Of a stretch of 41,497 bases of DNA, positions 10,546 to 19,429 are shown in pieces. Position numbers and translations under genes: made by a program. Location of the stretch: NCBI GenBank assembly GCA_019313695.1, contig JAFDAS010000028.1, positions 1-41,497 on the forward strand, given 5' to 3'. The stretch comes from Deltaproteobacteria bacterium. Its GTDB lineage: Bacteria > Desulfobacterota > Syntrophia > Syntrophales > UBA2210. Positions within the stretch are counted from its first letter, which is position 1. Every line of letters begins with the position of its first letter. The notes beneath the pieces were generated by a model. It was not told the DNA's origin and made no database searches. It saw nothing but the letters and a program-made list of their open reading frames with translations.

Positions 10546-11370
10546 TTGAGAAAAGTCGATTCTTTTTACCGGTATTTTGTTGATTCAACGGATGGGAACC
10601 CTGATTTGAAAACAAGGATATCTGCTTCAATCATTGTAATAGCGGCGGCGTGCCTGATTGCCACCTGTGTGTATGGAGGTAATGATTTTCCGAGACCCGT
10701 GGGCGCGGTCAATGATTTCGCGGGCGTCATTTCGCAGAGATACACGCAGTCAATGGAGTCCCTGGCGAGCGAGGTTCTCAGAAAGACGGGAACTTCGGTA
10801 GTGGTGGTCACCATGAAGGATATCGGGGGAGATGAACCCGGCGATTACGCGAACAGGCTGTATGAGGCATGGGGTATCGGCAAAAAGGGCGAGGACAAAG
10901 GGGTACTGATATTCCTTGCGGTAAAGGAGAGAAAGATCAGGATTGAGACAGGATATGGTGTCGAGGGGATACTCCCGGACGGTCTCGTGGGAGGTATCCT
11001 GGACCAGTATGTAATTCCCTGGCTCAGAAAGAACGATTATGACAAAGGATTGTCAAGCGCGGTGGTTGCTGTATCGTCGGTAATCGCGAAAGACGCCGGT
11101 GTGGCTCTGACCGGGGCGCCACAGACGCGCCGGCAGCCGGTATCAGCAGAGAAAAAGGGTCCCAGCATCTTCTCTCTTGTCATGCTCTTCATTGTCATGT
11201 CCCTTCTCCTGGGCACCAGACAGGGCAGGAGGATGCTTCCTTTCATACTTCTCATGCTCCTGATGGGCGGCAGAGGAGGAGGTGGCGGCTTCGGCGGGGG
11301 CTTTGGAGGAGGATTCGGAGGTTTCGGCGGAGGCATGAGCGGAGGAGGCGGAGCGGGACGGGGATTTTAG
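10546..11370 (+). CDS. TPM-domain protein (YgcG/Psb32-like) with Gly-rich C-terminal tail
   Basis: VNDFAGVISQRYTQSMESLASEVLRKTGTSVVVVTMK..GEDKGVLIFLAVKERKIRIETGYGVEG; tail GGGGGFGGGFGGGFGGFGGGMSGGGGAGRGF; TTG start in the listed ORF. Confidence 0.88.
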   Translation: MRKVDSFYRYFVDSTDGNPDLKTRISASIIVIAAACLIATCVYGGNDFPRPVGAVNDFAGVISQRYTQSMESLASEVLRKTGTSVVVVTMKDIGGDEPGDYANRLYEAWGIGKKGEDKGVLIFLAVKERKIRIETGYGVEGILPDGLVGGILDQYVIPWLRKNDYDKGLSSAVVAVSSVIAKDAGVALTGAPQTRRQPVSAEKKGPSIFSLVMLFIVMSLLLGTRQGRRMLPFILLMLLMGGRGGGGGFGGGFGGGFGGFGGGMSGGGGAGRGF

Positions 11371-11418
11371 CCCTGAACGTTCTGTCAAATTTTTAAGATC
11401 GCGGAGGAAGTCGGAAAG

Positions 11419-12144
11419 ATGGCAAAAATAGACAAACCGGAAAAAATATTTCCCGATATCACGGAAGATTACAGGAAGATATATGGCGATGACCTCATAT
11501 CCATTATCCTTTACGGCAGCGCGGCGGGGAGAGACTACAGACCGGGTAAATCGGATCTGAACTTTCTGATCGTCCTTTCCGAAGAGGCCATCGACCGTCT
11601 GGGTGAGGCGATTGAAACGGTTTCCAGATGGCGGAAGAAAAACGTGGCAACCCCGCTGTTCATGACAAAGGCATACATTTCCTCTTCTCTCGATTCGTAT
11701 CCGCTTGAATTCCTCAATATGCAGAAGGGATATGTTATGGTGTATGGCGAGGATGTGCTGAAGGACATATCCTTCGAATCCCGTCATTTGAGACTGCAGT
11801 GCGAGCGTGAGATCAAGGGCAAATTGCTTCTTTTGAGAGAAAGATTTCTGGAGACAGAGGGAAAGCCCCGGAGGATAAAAGAGCTGACAGGGGAGTCGAT
11901 AACCGCCTTTGTTTCTATTTTCAGGGGGCTCCTCTACCTCAAGGGAGTGGACATTCCCTCCTCCAGGCGGGAGATTGTGGAGGCGCTTGCCCGTGAAATC
12001 CCGGTTGACGGAAATGTCTTTATGAATTGCCTGGACATGAAGGAAGAAAAGAAAAAATTTGCGCCCTCCGAGATAAACGATATTTTCATGGCCTATCTGG
12101 TGGAAGTGAGAAAATTGTGGGAGTTTGTTGATGAACTGGAGTAG
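11419..12144 (+). CDS. nucleotidyltransferase-domain protein
   Basis: ISIILYGSAAGRDYRPGKSDLNFLIVLSE = GS(x)nDxD-type nucleotidyltransferase motif. Confidence 0.78.
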   Translation: MAKIDKPEKIFPDITEDYRKIYGDDLISIILYGSAAGRDYRPGKSDLNFLIVLSEEAIDRLGEAIETVSRWRKKNVATPLFMTKAYISSSLDSYPLEFLNMQKGYVMVYGEDVLKDISFESRHLRLQCEREIKGKLLLLRERFLETEGKPRRIKELTGESITAFVSIFRGLLYLKGVDIPSSRREIVEALAREIPVDGNVFMNCLDMKEEKKKFAPSEINDIFMAYLVEVRKLWEFVDELE

Positions 12145-12157
12145 CCCGGCAAATCAA

Positions 12158-12360
12158 GTAGGTTGGGTTGAGCCAGGTAGGTTGGGTTGAGGTACGAAAC
12201 CCAACAAAAGTAGCGTGGGGCCTCTGTGCCCCACAGAGAGGGCACTCTACGGTATGGGTAGGGAAGGTTTTAACCTCCCTTTATCCCGATTCGTCGGGAC
12301 TGAAGTCGCCCTTACCCGCCTGACAAATCAAGTAGGTTGGGTTGAGGTACGAAACCCAAC
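12158..12360 (+). repeat. cluster of GTAG-type REP hairpins
   Basis: GTAGGTTGGGTTGAGG...AAACCCAAC at ~12177-12205 and ~12332-12360, partial copy at 12158, plus GTAGCGTGGGGCCTCTGTGCCCCAC at ~12210-12234. Confidence 0.8.
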
Positions 12361-12384
12361 AAAAGCCTAAGGAGGAGTATACAA

Positions 12385-12960
12385 ATGACGAGAGGCAAGA
12401 GAAATCTTTTAATTACGGTGGCGGTGATAGCCGTGGTTTTGTTGATGTTTTATTCCGGCATAAAGGGAACTTACAACAGCTTTGTAACGCTTGACGAAGG
12501 GGTAAAGGCGTCGTGGGCCCAGGTGGAAAATCAGTTGCAGAGGCGCTACGACCTGATTCCGAACCTCGTGGAGACGGTAAAGGGTTTTGCCAGACAGGAA
12601 AAAGAGGTCTTTATAGGCGTCACCGAGGCCCGGGCGAAGGTGGGCGGGGCGAAGAACATCCCCGACAAGATAGCGGCAAACAACCAGTTGACGGGGGCAT
12701 TGAGCAGGTTGCTCGTTACCGTTGAACGCTATCCCGATATCAAGTCGAATCAGAACTTTATCAGACTTCAGGATGAGCTGGCCGGCACGGAAAACAGGAT
12801 AGCCGTCGAGAGGAGACGCTATAATGAGACTGTTAGGGCGTATAACGTCAGGATCAGGACCTTCCCGGCCAACATAATGGCGGGGATGTTCGGATTTGCA
12901 AAGGCGGAGTTCTTCGAGGTCCCTGAATCCGCTCAGGCGGTCCCGGAAGTCAAGTTTTAG
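12385..12960 (+). CDS. lemA: LemA family protein
   Basis: YNSFVTLDEGVKASWAQVENQLQRRYDLIPNLVETVKGFARQEKEVF...RRRYNETVRAYNVRIRTFPANIMAGMFGF. Confidence 0.95.
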   Translation: MTRGKRNLLITVAVIAVVLLMFYSGIKGTYNSFVTLDEGVKASWAQVENQLQRRYDLIPNLVETVKGFARQEKEVFIGVTEARAKVGGAKNIPDKIAANNQLTGALSRLLVTVERYPDIKSNQNFIRLQDELAGTENRIAVERRRYNETVRAYNVRIRTFPANIMAGMFGFAKAEFFEVPESAQAVPEVKF

Positions 12961-12971
12961 GAGGCGTAGTC

Positions 12972-13880
12972 ATGCTGTCTTTTTTGAAGGCACAACTCCT
13001 GGGTGTTGTGACGATTGTGCTTATGGCGCTGGACTTGATTCTGGCTATGATCCCCATCTATATCCTGTCGCTGTTGAAGTTTATCATACGTCTGCCCGCC
13101 TGGCAGCGGGTATGCGCGCGCATGCTGATGAGAATAGCCACAACCTGGATGTGGGGGATCATATTTATACTTAAGCTGACGCAGAATATCTCGTGGGATG
13201 TGGAAGGAATAGATGATCTGAGCCTCGATGAGTGGTATTTCGTCAACAGCAATCATCAGTCCTGGACGGACATCATTATTATGATCAAGATATTTACCGG
13301 CCGCATTCCTTTCCTGAAATTTTTTCTCAAGCAGGAACTTTTCTGGGTACCCATGCTTGGTACCGCGTGGTGGGCGCTGGATTACCCATTCATGAAGCGC
13401 TACTCGAAGGCTTTTCTTGAAAAACATCCCGAGCTTCGCGGCAAGGATCTGGAAGTGACCCGGAAGGCGTGTGAGCGGTATAAACACTCGCCCGTTTCCG
13501 TACTGAATTTCATCGAGGGAACGCGGTTTACACCCGAAAAACACAGGAAACAGGAATCCCCTTACCGTCACCTGCTGCGCCCCAAGGCGGGCGGATTCGC
13601 CTTTGCCATCAGCGCGATGACAGGGAAGATAACCAATATGCTTGACGTGACGGTAGTCTATCCTGACGGGCCTGTCAATTTCTGGGAGCTTCTCTGCGGG
13701 CGTCTTTCCCGTGTTGTTGTGAGGGTGCGACAACTTGTGATACCGGAAGAATTTCTATATGGAAATTATCAGGATGACCCCGATTTCAGAGAACGGTTCC
13801 AGGCCTGGGTGAGCAAACTGTGGGACGAAAAGGATGAGCTGATCGAGAGTCTTAGTCGAGAATATAAAATCGCTAACTAA
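12972..13880 (+). CDS. 1-acyl-sn-glycerol-3-phosphate acyltransferase-like (PlsC/YihG type)
   Basis: NHQSWTDI (NHx4D-like), NFIEGTRFTPEKH (FPEGTR-like) and hydrophobic N-terminus. Confidence 0.88.
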   Translation: MLSFLKAQLLGVVTIVLMALDLILAMIPIYILSLLKFIIRLPAWQRVCARMLMRIATTWMWGIIFILKLTQNISWDVEGIDDLSLDEWYFVNSNHQSWTDIIIMIKIFTGRIPFLKFFLKQELFWVPMLGTAWWALDYPFMKRYSKAFLEKHPELRGKDLEVTRKACERYKHSPVSVLNFIEGTRFTPEKHRKQESPYRHLLRPKAGGFAFAISAMTGKITNMLDVTVVYPDGPVNFWELLCGRLSRVVVRVRQLVIPEEFLYGNYQDDPDFRERFQAWVSKLWDEKDELIESLSREYKIAN

Positions 13881-13930
13881 CAGAAATAACAGGGGCAGGT
13901 CCTGAGATTCCTGAGAATACTGGTTTACCC

Positions 13931-15532
13931 ATGAAAGTAGCTGTCATTGCCCCGCCGTATCCGCTTGAAGAGGCCCCCGCGCCGCCGCTGGGCGTCTCTT
14001 ACGTGGCAGCCGCGTTTGAAGCGGCCGGTTGTCATGTAAAAATTATCGATTACATCGTATCCCGCTACACGCCGGAAAAGTTGAAGAAAGAGCTTGACGC
14101 CTTCGAGCCGGATGTTGTCGGTTCCACCTCTGTAACCATGAACTTTCCCGCGGCCGCGGATATAATAAGGACAGCAAAGCGACACAGACCCTCCATCCTT
14201 ACCATTATGGGCGGCCCTCATGTGTCGTTTGCCGTTGCAGACACTCTTGAAACCTATCCCGAGATAGACATGCTGGTTGTGGGGGAGGGCGAGAAAACCA
14301 TCATGGAGCTTGTCCCGCATATGATAGAGCGCGGCAGCTGGCCGGATATAAAGGGACTCGCGTTCAGACAGGGCGGCGGGATTGTTGTCACGGAGCAGAG
14401 GGAGCTGATATCCGATCTCGATTCCATTCCAATGCCGGCGCGGCACCTGCTCCCCATGTCGAGATACCGGGCGCTTGGCTTTCCTGTCAGCATAATAACG
14501 AGCAGGGGGTGCCCGAATGCGTGCATATTTTGCCAGGGAAGACGCATGGTGGGCAAGAAGGTCCGCTACCGAAGTGTGGAATATGTCATGGACGAGATAG
14601 AGCGGATACTGTCTTATGGCATCTCCAGGATAAATATAGCGGATGACCTCTTCACATCGAATAAGGCAAGGGTCCGCGAAATATGCGGAGAGATCCGGAG
14701 ACGCGGACTTGATTTCAAATGGAGCGCCTTCTCGCGGGTCAATACCGTTGACAGTGAGATCCTCGAACTCATGCGCGATGCCGGGTGCGACAGCGTCAGT
14801 TTCGGCATAGAGTCCGGCAATCCGGAGATGCTCAAGCGTGTAAAAAAAGGCATCACGCTTGACCAGGCGAGAGACGCGGTCAGGATGTGCAAAGAAGCGG
14901 GAATCCTGGCCCACGCGTCTTTTATGGTGGGTCTTCCCGGAGAGTCGCCTGAAACCCTCAGAGACACGCTGGAATTTTCAAACAGCCTCGAAATACCCCA
15001 CGGCTATCACTTCCTCGCGCCCTTTCCCGGGACTACCGTGCGTGAAAAGATTGAGGAATACGACCTTGAAATCCTGACTGACGACTGGGCGCACTATGAC
15101 GCGAACAGAGCTATTGTCAGAACAGCAGCTCTTTCACCGGAAGATATTGAAAGCTTTGTGGCGGCATTTGACAGGGAAATAAATGATGAATGGGAAAAGC
15201 AGGTGCGCGATTACAGAGAGGGGAGGGGCCTGCCGGAAGACAATTTCAGGGTTGAAGGGCACTTCAGAATGCAGCTTGTCTACAGAATCCTGTCCGAGGA
15301 TCTGATTGAGACCTGTGGCTGTTTCCCCATGGAGCATGCGTCTGATAACGGATCTGTCGACAGGCTGTGCGGGGGAATCGCGGAGGTGACCGGTTTTGAT
15401 TCCAGACTGGTTCGCAATACCATAGAGGATTTTATCGATGCCGGCTATATCAAGCCGGGGCGCGCGGGAGACAACATCGCGTGGTACTGGACGCATAACA
15501 ACAAGGTTGACGTAAATGATTCTGTTGATTAG
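13931..15532 (+). CDS. B12-binding-domain radical SAM protein
   Basis: N-terminal cobalamin-binding fold (PPYPLEEAPAPPLGVSYVAAAFEAAG), SRGCPNACIFCQG CxxxCxxC motif, GIESGNPEMLKRVKKG, FMVGLPGES. Confidence 0.93.
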   Translation: MKVAVIAPPYPLEEAPAPPLGVSYVAAAFEAAGCHVKIIDYIVSRYTPEKLKKELDAFEPDVVGSTSVTMNFPAAADIIRTAKRHRPSILTIMGGPHVSFAVADTLETYPEIDMLVVGEGEKTIMELVPHMIERGSWPDIKGLAFRQGGGIVVTEQRELISDLDSIPMPARHLLPMSRYRALGFPVSIITSRGCPNACIFCQGRRMVGKKVRYRSVEYVMDEIERILSYGISRINIADDLFTSNKARVREICGEIRRRGLDFKWSAFSRVNTVDSEILELMRDAGCDSVSFGIESGNPEMLKRVKKGITLDQARDAVRMCKEAGILAHASFMVGLPGESPETLRDTLEFSNSLEIPHGYHFLAPFPGTTVREKIEEYDLEILTDDWAHYDANRAIVRTAALSPEDIESFVAAFDREINDEWEKQVRDYREGRGLPEDNFRVEGHFRMQLVYRILSEDLIETCGCFPMEHASDNGSVDRLCGGIAEVTGFDSRLVRNTIEDFIDAGYIKPGRAGDNIAWYWTHNNKVDVNDSVD

Positions 15533-15616
15533 AAAAGGGTCCAATCCCGACTCATCGGGACTTTCTGCTATATCATTTTTCCTTTCAATCGGCCCCTCGA
15601 CCCCTTGAACCCTTCT
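15533..15616. repeat. inverted repeat AAAAGGGT...GAACCCTT, second copy at 17273-17343
   Basis: Shares TCTGCTATATC, TTCCTTTCA and CCCCTTGAACCCTT with 17273-17343. Confidence 0.65.
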
Positions 15617-15681
15617 GGTAACTACAACTAATCGGGAGATGAGCCTTAAGTAATAATTGACATACGCCTTCCAGTGTAATA

Positions 15682-15697
15682 GTAATACCGGTATTAC
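15682..15697. promoter_or_regulatory. 16-bp perfect palindrome, candidate TA operator
   Basis: GTAATACCGGTATTAC ~30 bp upstream of the AbrB-like antitoxin start. Confidence 0.5.
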
Positions 15698-15727
15698 ATC
15701 TTGATCAGTCACCATGGAGGTATAATC

Positions 15728-15955
15728 ATGCGAGTTACAACAAAGGGACAGGTAACGATTCCTCAACATATACGTGAAAAATTAGGAATAACCCCTGCTG
15801 CTGAGGTTGAGTTTGTTGAAGAAAAAGACCGTATCTATCTGGTGAAAGGAAAAGAGGAAAATATAAAAACACGAAAATTCAGAGGTTTGAGGGGAATAGC
15901 AAACGTAAAGATGACAACTGATGAAATTATGGCCTTAACAAGAGGAGACAAATGA
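15728..15955 (+). CDS. AbrB/MazE-fold antitoxin (VapB-like)
   Basis: MRVTTKGQVTIPQHIREKLGI SpoVT/AbrB motif; RBS ggaggtataatcATG. Confidence 0.88.
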   Translation: MRVTTKGQVTIPQHIREKLGITPAAEVEFVEEKDRIYLVKGKEENIKTRKFRGLRGIANVKMTTDEIMALTRGDK

Positions 15956-16356
15956 AGGGGGTCCTTGTTGATTCAAATGTTATTCTGGACGTTTTTCTGA
16001 ATGATCCCGACTGGGCGGATTGGTCGGAAGCCACGCTGGAAAAATATTTCCATCATGCGGCATTGTATATCAATTCAATTATCTATTCCGAAATCTCAAT
16101 CGGTTTTGAGCTGATAGAGGATTTGGAATCTGCTGTTGCCAGAGCCGGATTTCAGATGCTGGAAATCCCCAAAGAGGCGCTGTTCTTAGCTGGAAAGGTT
16201 TACCTTAAATACAAAAGAAGAAAAGGAACAAAAAGAGACCCCCTGCCGGATTTCTATATAGGAGCGCAGGCCGCGGTCCTTAATCTGGATCTGATTACGA
16301 GAGATGTTTCCAGGTATCGATCATACTTTCCAACTGTAAAATTGATAACGCCTTAA
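15952..16356 (+). CDS. PIN-domain toxin (VapC-like)
   Basis: VLVDSNVILDVFLNDP, conserved acidic residues, PDFYIGAQAAVLNLDLITRDVSRY; ATGA overlap with antitoxin. Confidence 0.9.
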   Translation: MKGVLVDSNVILDVFLNDPDWADWSEATLEKYFHHAALYINSIIYSEISIGFELIEDLESAVARAGFQMLEIPKEALFLAGKVYLKYKRRKGTKRDPLPDFYIGAQAAVLNLDLITRDVSRYRSYFPTVKLITP

Positions 16357-16452
16357 GTCTTTAACGTAACTTGCTGTGCTTGATCTCACCTTGAATGGGT
16401 GGCCCCAGCCCCCGCGATTTGACCCCACTTCTTTTTACGGGTGCATCAACTA

Positions 16453-16587
16453 TGATGGACTCGTAAAAAGTCCAAAAACACCGCTTCCCGTCATTCCGGC
16501 GAAAGCCGGAATCCAGTTTTTTCAGGCAGTTGCAGGCCATCTGGACTCCGGTTTTCACCGGAGTAACGACTTTTTACGAAGTCATCA
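16453..16587. repeat. MITE-like repeat, family 2 (TGATGGACTCGTAAAAAGTC...GACTTTTTACGAAGTCATCA)
   Basis: Inverted termini; related copies at 23331, 28485 and 32351; internal CATTCCGGCGAAAGCCGGAATCC palindrome. Confidence 0.8.
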
Positions 16588-16601
16588 ACTATTATGCCGC
16601 C

Positions 16602-17228
16602 TCAGGGCCTGACCTCGTTTCTTTTCAAAATTCCCAGGGTATCTGTCATGGGCAGTTCCGTGAAGAGGCCGGAGGCGAGGGCCAGATTGTATATGTGCCA
16701 GGGGGCCTGTCCTCCCTTTGACGGGTCGGGAAAGATGTCGTGAATTGCGAGGAATCCGCCCGGAAGGATATGTGGGGCCCAGCAGTTATAATCGGCAATG
16801 GCTGCCTCAAATGTGTGCCCGCCGTCGATAAATACCATACTGAGCGGTGTGGCCCATGATCCGGCCACGACTTCCGATCTGGCGACTATGGGAATCACCG
16901 TGTCTTCCAGTCCAAGGTTGCTTATGGTTTTTCTAAATATCCTGAAGGTGTCTATCAGACCGGTTTCTTTATCCAGCAGATCCGGATCGAAATACTCCTC
17001 TCCCGGTTGCTGCTCTTCCGATCCACGGTGGTGATCGATGGAGAAGAGAATGCCCCCATTTTCTCTGCACCCCATGCCGATGTAAGAGGCGGTCTTTCCG
17101 CAGTAGCTTCCGATCTCCAGACAGGGGCCGATGAGGCTTGCCTCCTTCGCCAACTCATAAAGGCGCAAGGCCTCCTCCCGCGCGATGAACCCCTTTATTT
17201 TCTTCAGTTCAATATCTTCTATATTCAT
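16602..17228 (-). CDS. class I SAM-dependent methyltransferase
   Basis: EASLIGPCLEIGSYCGKTASYIG, LFSIDHHRGSEEQ, SMVFIDGGHTFEAAIADY. Confidence 0.82.
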   Translation of the reverse strand: MNIEDIELKKIKGFIAREEALRLYELAKEASLIGPCLEIGSYCGKTASYIGMGCRENGGILFSIDHHRGSEEQQPGEEYFDPDLLDKETGLIDTFRIFRKTISNLGLEDTVIPIVARSEVVAGSWATPLSMVFIDGGHTFEAAIADYNCWAPHILPGGFLAIHDIFPDPSKGGQAPWHIYNLALASGLFTELPMTDTLGILKRNEVRP

Positions 17229-17272
17229 CTATTTTCAAATTCTCCTTCAATTCTCCTTCAATTCAGTTGGAA

Positions 17273-17343
17273 AAAAGGGTTCTCTGCTATATCTTTCTTC
17301 CTTTCACTCGAACCCTCTAATCCTTGACCCCTTGAACCCTTTT
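17273..17343. repeat. inverted repeat AAAAGGGTTC...GAACCCTTTT
   Basis: Second copy of the 15533-15616 family; reaches the stop codon of the OppF-like ORF. Confidence 0.65.
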
Positions 17344-18355
17344 ACTTAAGCCGTCCCTCTTCGATTGCGTGGCAGGCGACATATATTTCTGAACCCTGGT
17401 GATTGAGAGAGGGGATTTCACGTGAGCAGCGTCCGTCCGCGTGGGGGCATCGGCCGTGAAAGACGCATCCGGGCGGCAGATCTATGGGTGTGGGTACCTC
17501 GCCCTTCAGCTTTATGTATTTGTGCCTGTGGTCGTAAAGGTCGGGAATGGCGCTGAGGAGAGCCCGTGTGTAGGGATGCCCGGGCGATTCGAACAGGTTT
17601 GCCGTCGGCGCCAGTTCGCACACCCTTCCGAGATACATGACCGCCACACGCGAGCTGATATGCCTCACGACCGAGAGATCATGGGTGATAAACATGTAGG
17701 TCAGTCCCCGTTGTTCCTGCGCGTCCATGAGAAGGTTGAGTATCTGTGCCTGCACGGATACATCAAGCGCGGAAACAGGCTCATCGGCAACCACGAACTC
17801 CGGATCGACCATCAGCGCCCTGGCTATGCTGATCCGCTGTCTCTGTCCCTCGGAGAATTCATGGGGATAACGGTCACCCCACTTCGGATCCACCCCGACC
17901 TGTTTCATGATCTCGGCCACCCGGCCCTTCACCTCGCTGCCGGAGATGGAGGGATTATGAAAGACGATTGGTTCTTCAAGGGTTTGTTGCACCGTCATGC
18001 GCGGGTTCAGCGAGGCATAGGGGTCCTGAAAGATCATCTGCATCTTCGCGCGGTAAGGCAGCATCTGCTGCTGTGTCAACCCGTCAATCCTGTTATCGCG
18101 GTAATAGATCTCGCCGCCGTCGGGTGGATACAGACCCAGAAGGGCGCGGGCAAGGGTTGATTTTCCGCAGCCGCTCTCTCCCACTACACTCAGAGTTTCG
18201 CCGGGGTGTATGAAAAGACTTACGTCGTTGACCGCCCTTACAACGGTTCGTTCCCTGATAATGCGCCCATTTCTGAGCGCCATCTGCTCCAGCAGGCCTC
18301 CGGATATGTCGAAATGTTTAACCAGATTTCTTATGTCTATCAGTTTATTTTTCAT
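17342..18355 (-). CDS. oligopeptide/dipeptide ABC transporter ATP-binding protein (OppF/DppF-like)
   Basis: VVGESGCGKSTLARALLGL, FSEGQRQRISIARAL, VADEPVSALDVSVQAQILNLL; likely start MKNKLIDI, the 16 N-terminal codons of the listed ORF lie in a REP repeat. Confidence 0.92.
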   Translation of the reverse strand: MKNKLIDIRNLVKHFDISGGLLEQMALRNGRIIRERTVVRAVNDVSLFIHPGETLSVVGESGCGKSTLARALLGLYPPDGGEIYYRDNRIDGLTQQQMLPYRAKMQMIFQDPYASLNPRMTVQQTLEEPIVFHNPSISGSEVKGRVAEIMKQVGVDPKWGDRYPHEFSEGQRQRISIARALMVDPEFVVADEPVSALDVSVQAQILNLLMDAQEQRGLTYMFITHDLSVVRHISSRVAVMYLGRVCELAPTANLFESPGHPYTRALLSAIPDLYDHRHKYIKLKGEVPTPIDLPPGCVFHGRCPHADGRCSREIPSLNHQGSEIYVACHAIEEGRLK

Positions 18356-18377
18356 TTCGTCGCGTTTGCAGTTTTTT

Positions 18378-18408
18378 GTTGGGTTTCGCTGCGCTCTACC
18401 CAACCTAC
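18378..18408 (-). repeat. GTAG-type REP hairpin between the OppD- and OppF-like genes
   Basis: minus strand GTAGGTTGGGTAGAGCGCAGCGAAACCCAAC; related to 12177 and 12332 copies. Confidence 0.75.
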
Positions 18409-18418
18409 GGGCTGTCTT

Positions 18419-19420
18419 TCATTTCGTAACGTTTGCTCCAGCCTGTTTCTCCGCCGTGTCCAGCATATGGCATGCCGCCATGCTGCGATATCCGTGTATA
18501 TTCTTCAGCGCGGGTGATTCATGCCTGCATATGTCGCCCCGGATCATGCAGCGCGGATGAAACGAGCATCCCGGTGGAATATCGATGAGGGACGGCATTG
18601 TTCCCGGTATCTGATTCAGCCTTGCCCCCGGGTTGCGGCCGTCGGGAATGGCCTTAATGAGCCCCTGCGTGTAGGGATGCCGCGGGTTGTCGATAATGTC
18701 TTCAGTCTGTCCCGCCTCCACTATCTTGCCGGCGTACATTACCGCGATTTTCTGTGTTACCTGCGATACCACGGCAAGGTCGTGCGTAATCAGAATAAGC
18801 CCGGTTCCCTCCGATTCGCACAGTTCAAGAAGCAGCTCCATGATTTCCGCCTGTATGGTGACGTCGAGAGCGGTTGTGGGTTCATCCGCTATGACAAGCG
18901 CCGGATCGGTAAGAAGGGCGATGGCGACTACGATACGCTGGCGCATTCCCCCCGAGAACTCGTGAGGGTACTGTTGCAGGCGTTTTTCGGGGGAGGGGAT
19001 GTGAACCTTTCGCAGTTTTTCCAGAGAGATATCTTCCGCCTCTTTTCTGGATATGTCCATGTGCGCCTGCAGCGTTTCAACCATCTGTGTGCCTATGGTA
19101 AGGACGGGATTGAGGGTCATCATCGGGTCCTGAAATATCATGCTGATAAGGTTTCCGCGTATGTGACGCATCCCTTCGTTTGTCAGCCTGGTCAGGTCCC
19201 TGCCCTCGAAGATGACACTTCCCCCGGAAATATAGCCCGGTTTGCTTATCAGATTGATAATGGAGAACCCCGTCACCGATTTGCCTGCCCCGCTTTCTCC
19301 GACCAGACCGAGACGCTCACTCCTGTCCAGTGTGAAGCTCACGCCGTTTATGGCAGTAAGGTCACCCATCCTGAGGGCGAACTTGACTTCCAGGTCTTTT
19401 ACTTCCAGCAGGTGGTCCAT
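18419..19420 (-). CDS. oligopeptide/dipeptide ABC transporter ATP-binding protein (OppD/DppD-like)
   Basis: LVGESGAGKSVTGFSI, FSGGMRQRIVVAIALLTDPALVIADEPTTALDVTIQAEI. Confidence 0.93.
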   Translation of the reverse strand: MDHLLEVKDLEVKFALRMGDLTAINGVSFTLDRSERLGLVGESGAGKSVTGFSIINLISKPGYISGGSVIFEGRDLTRLTNEGMRHIRGNLISMIFQDPMMTLNPVLTIGTQMVETLQAHMDISRKEAEDISLEKLRKVHIPSPEKRLQQYPHEFSGGMRQRIVVAIALLTDPALVIADEPTTALDVTIQAEIMELLLELCESEGTGLILITHDLAVVSQVTQKIAVMYAGKIVEAGQTEDIIDNPRHPYTQGLIKAIPDGRNPGARLNQIPGTMPSLIDIPPGCSFHPRCMIRGDICRHESPALKNIHGYRSMAACHMLDTAEKQAGANVTK

Positions 19421-19429
19421 GACAGGCTA

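Noticed and set aside
13925-14914. 329-aa - strand ORF
   Set aside because: Antisense to the B12-binding radical SAM gene, with no domain-like motifs.
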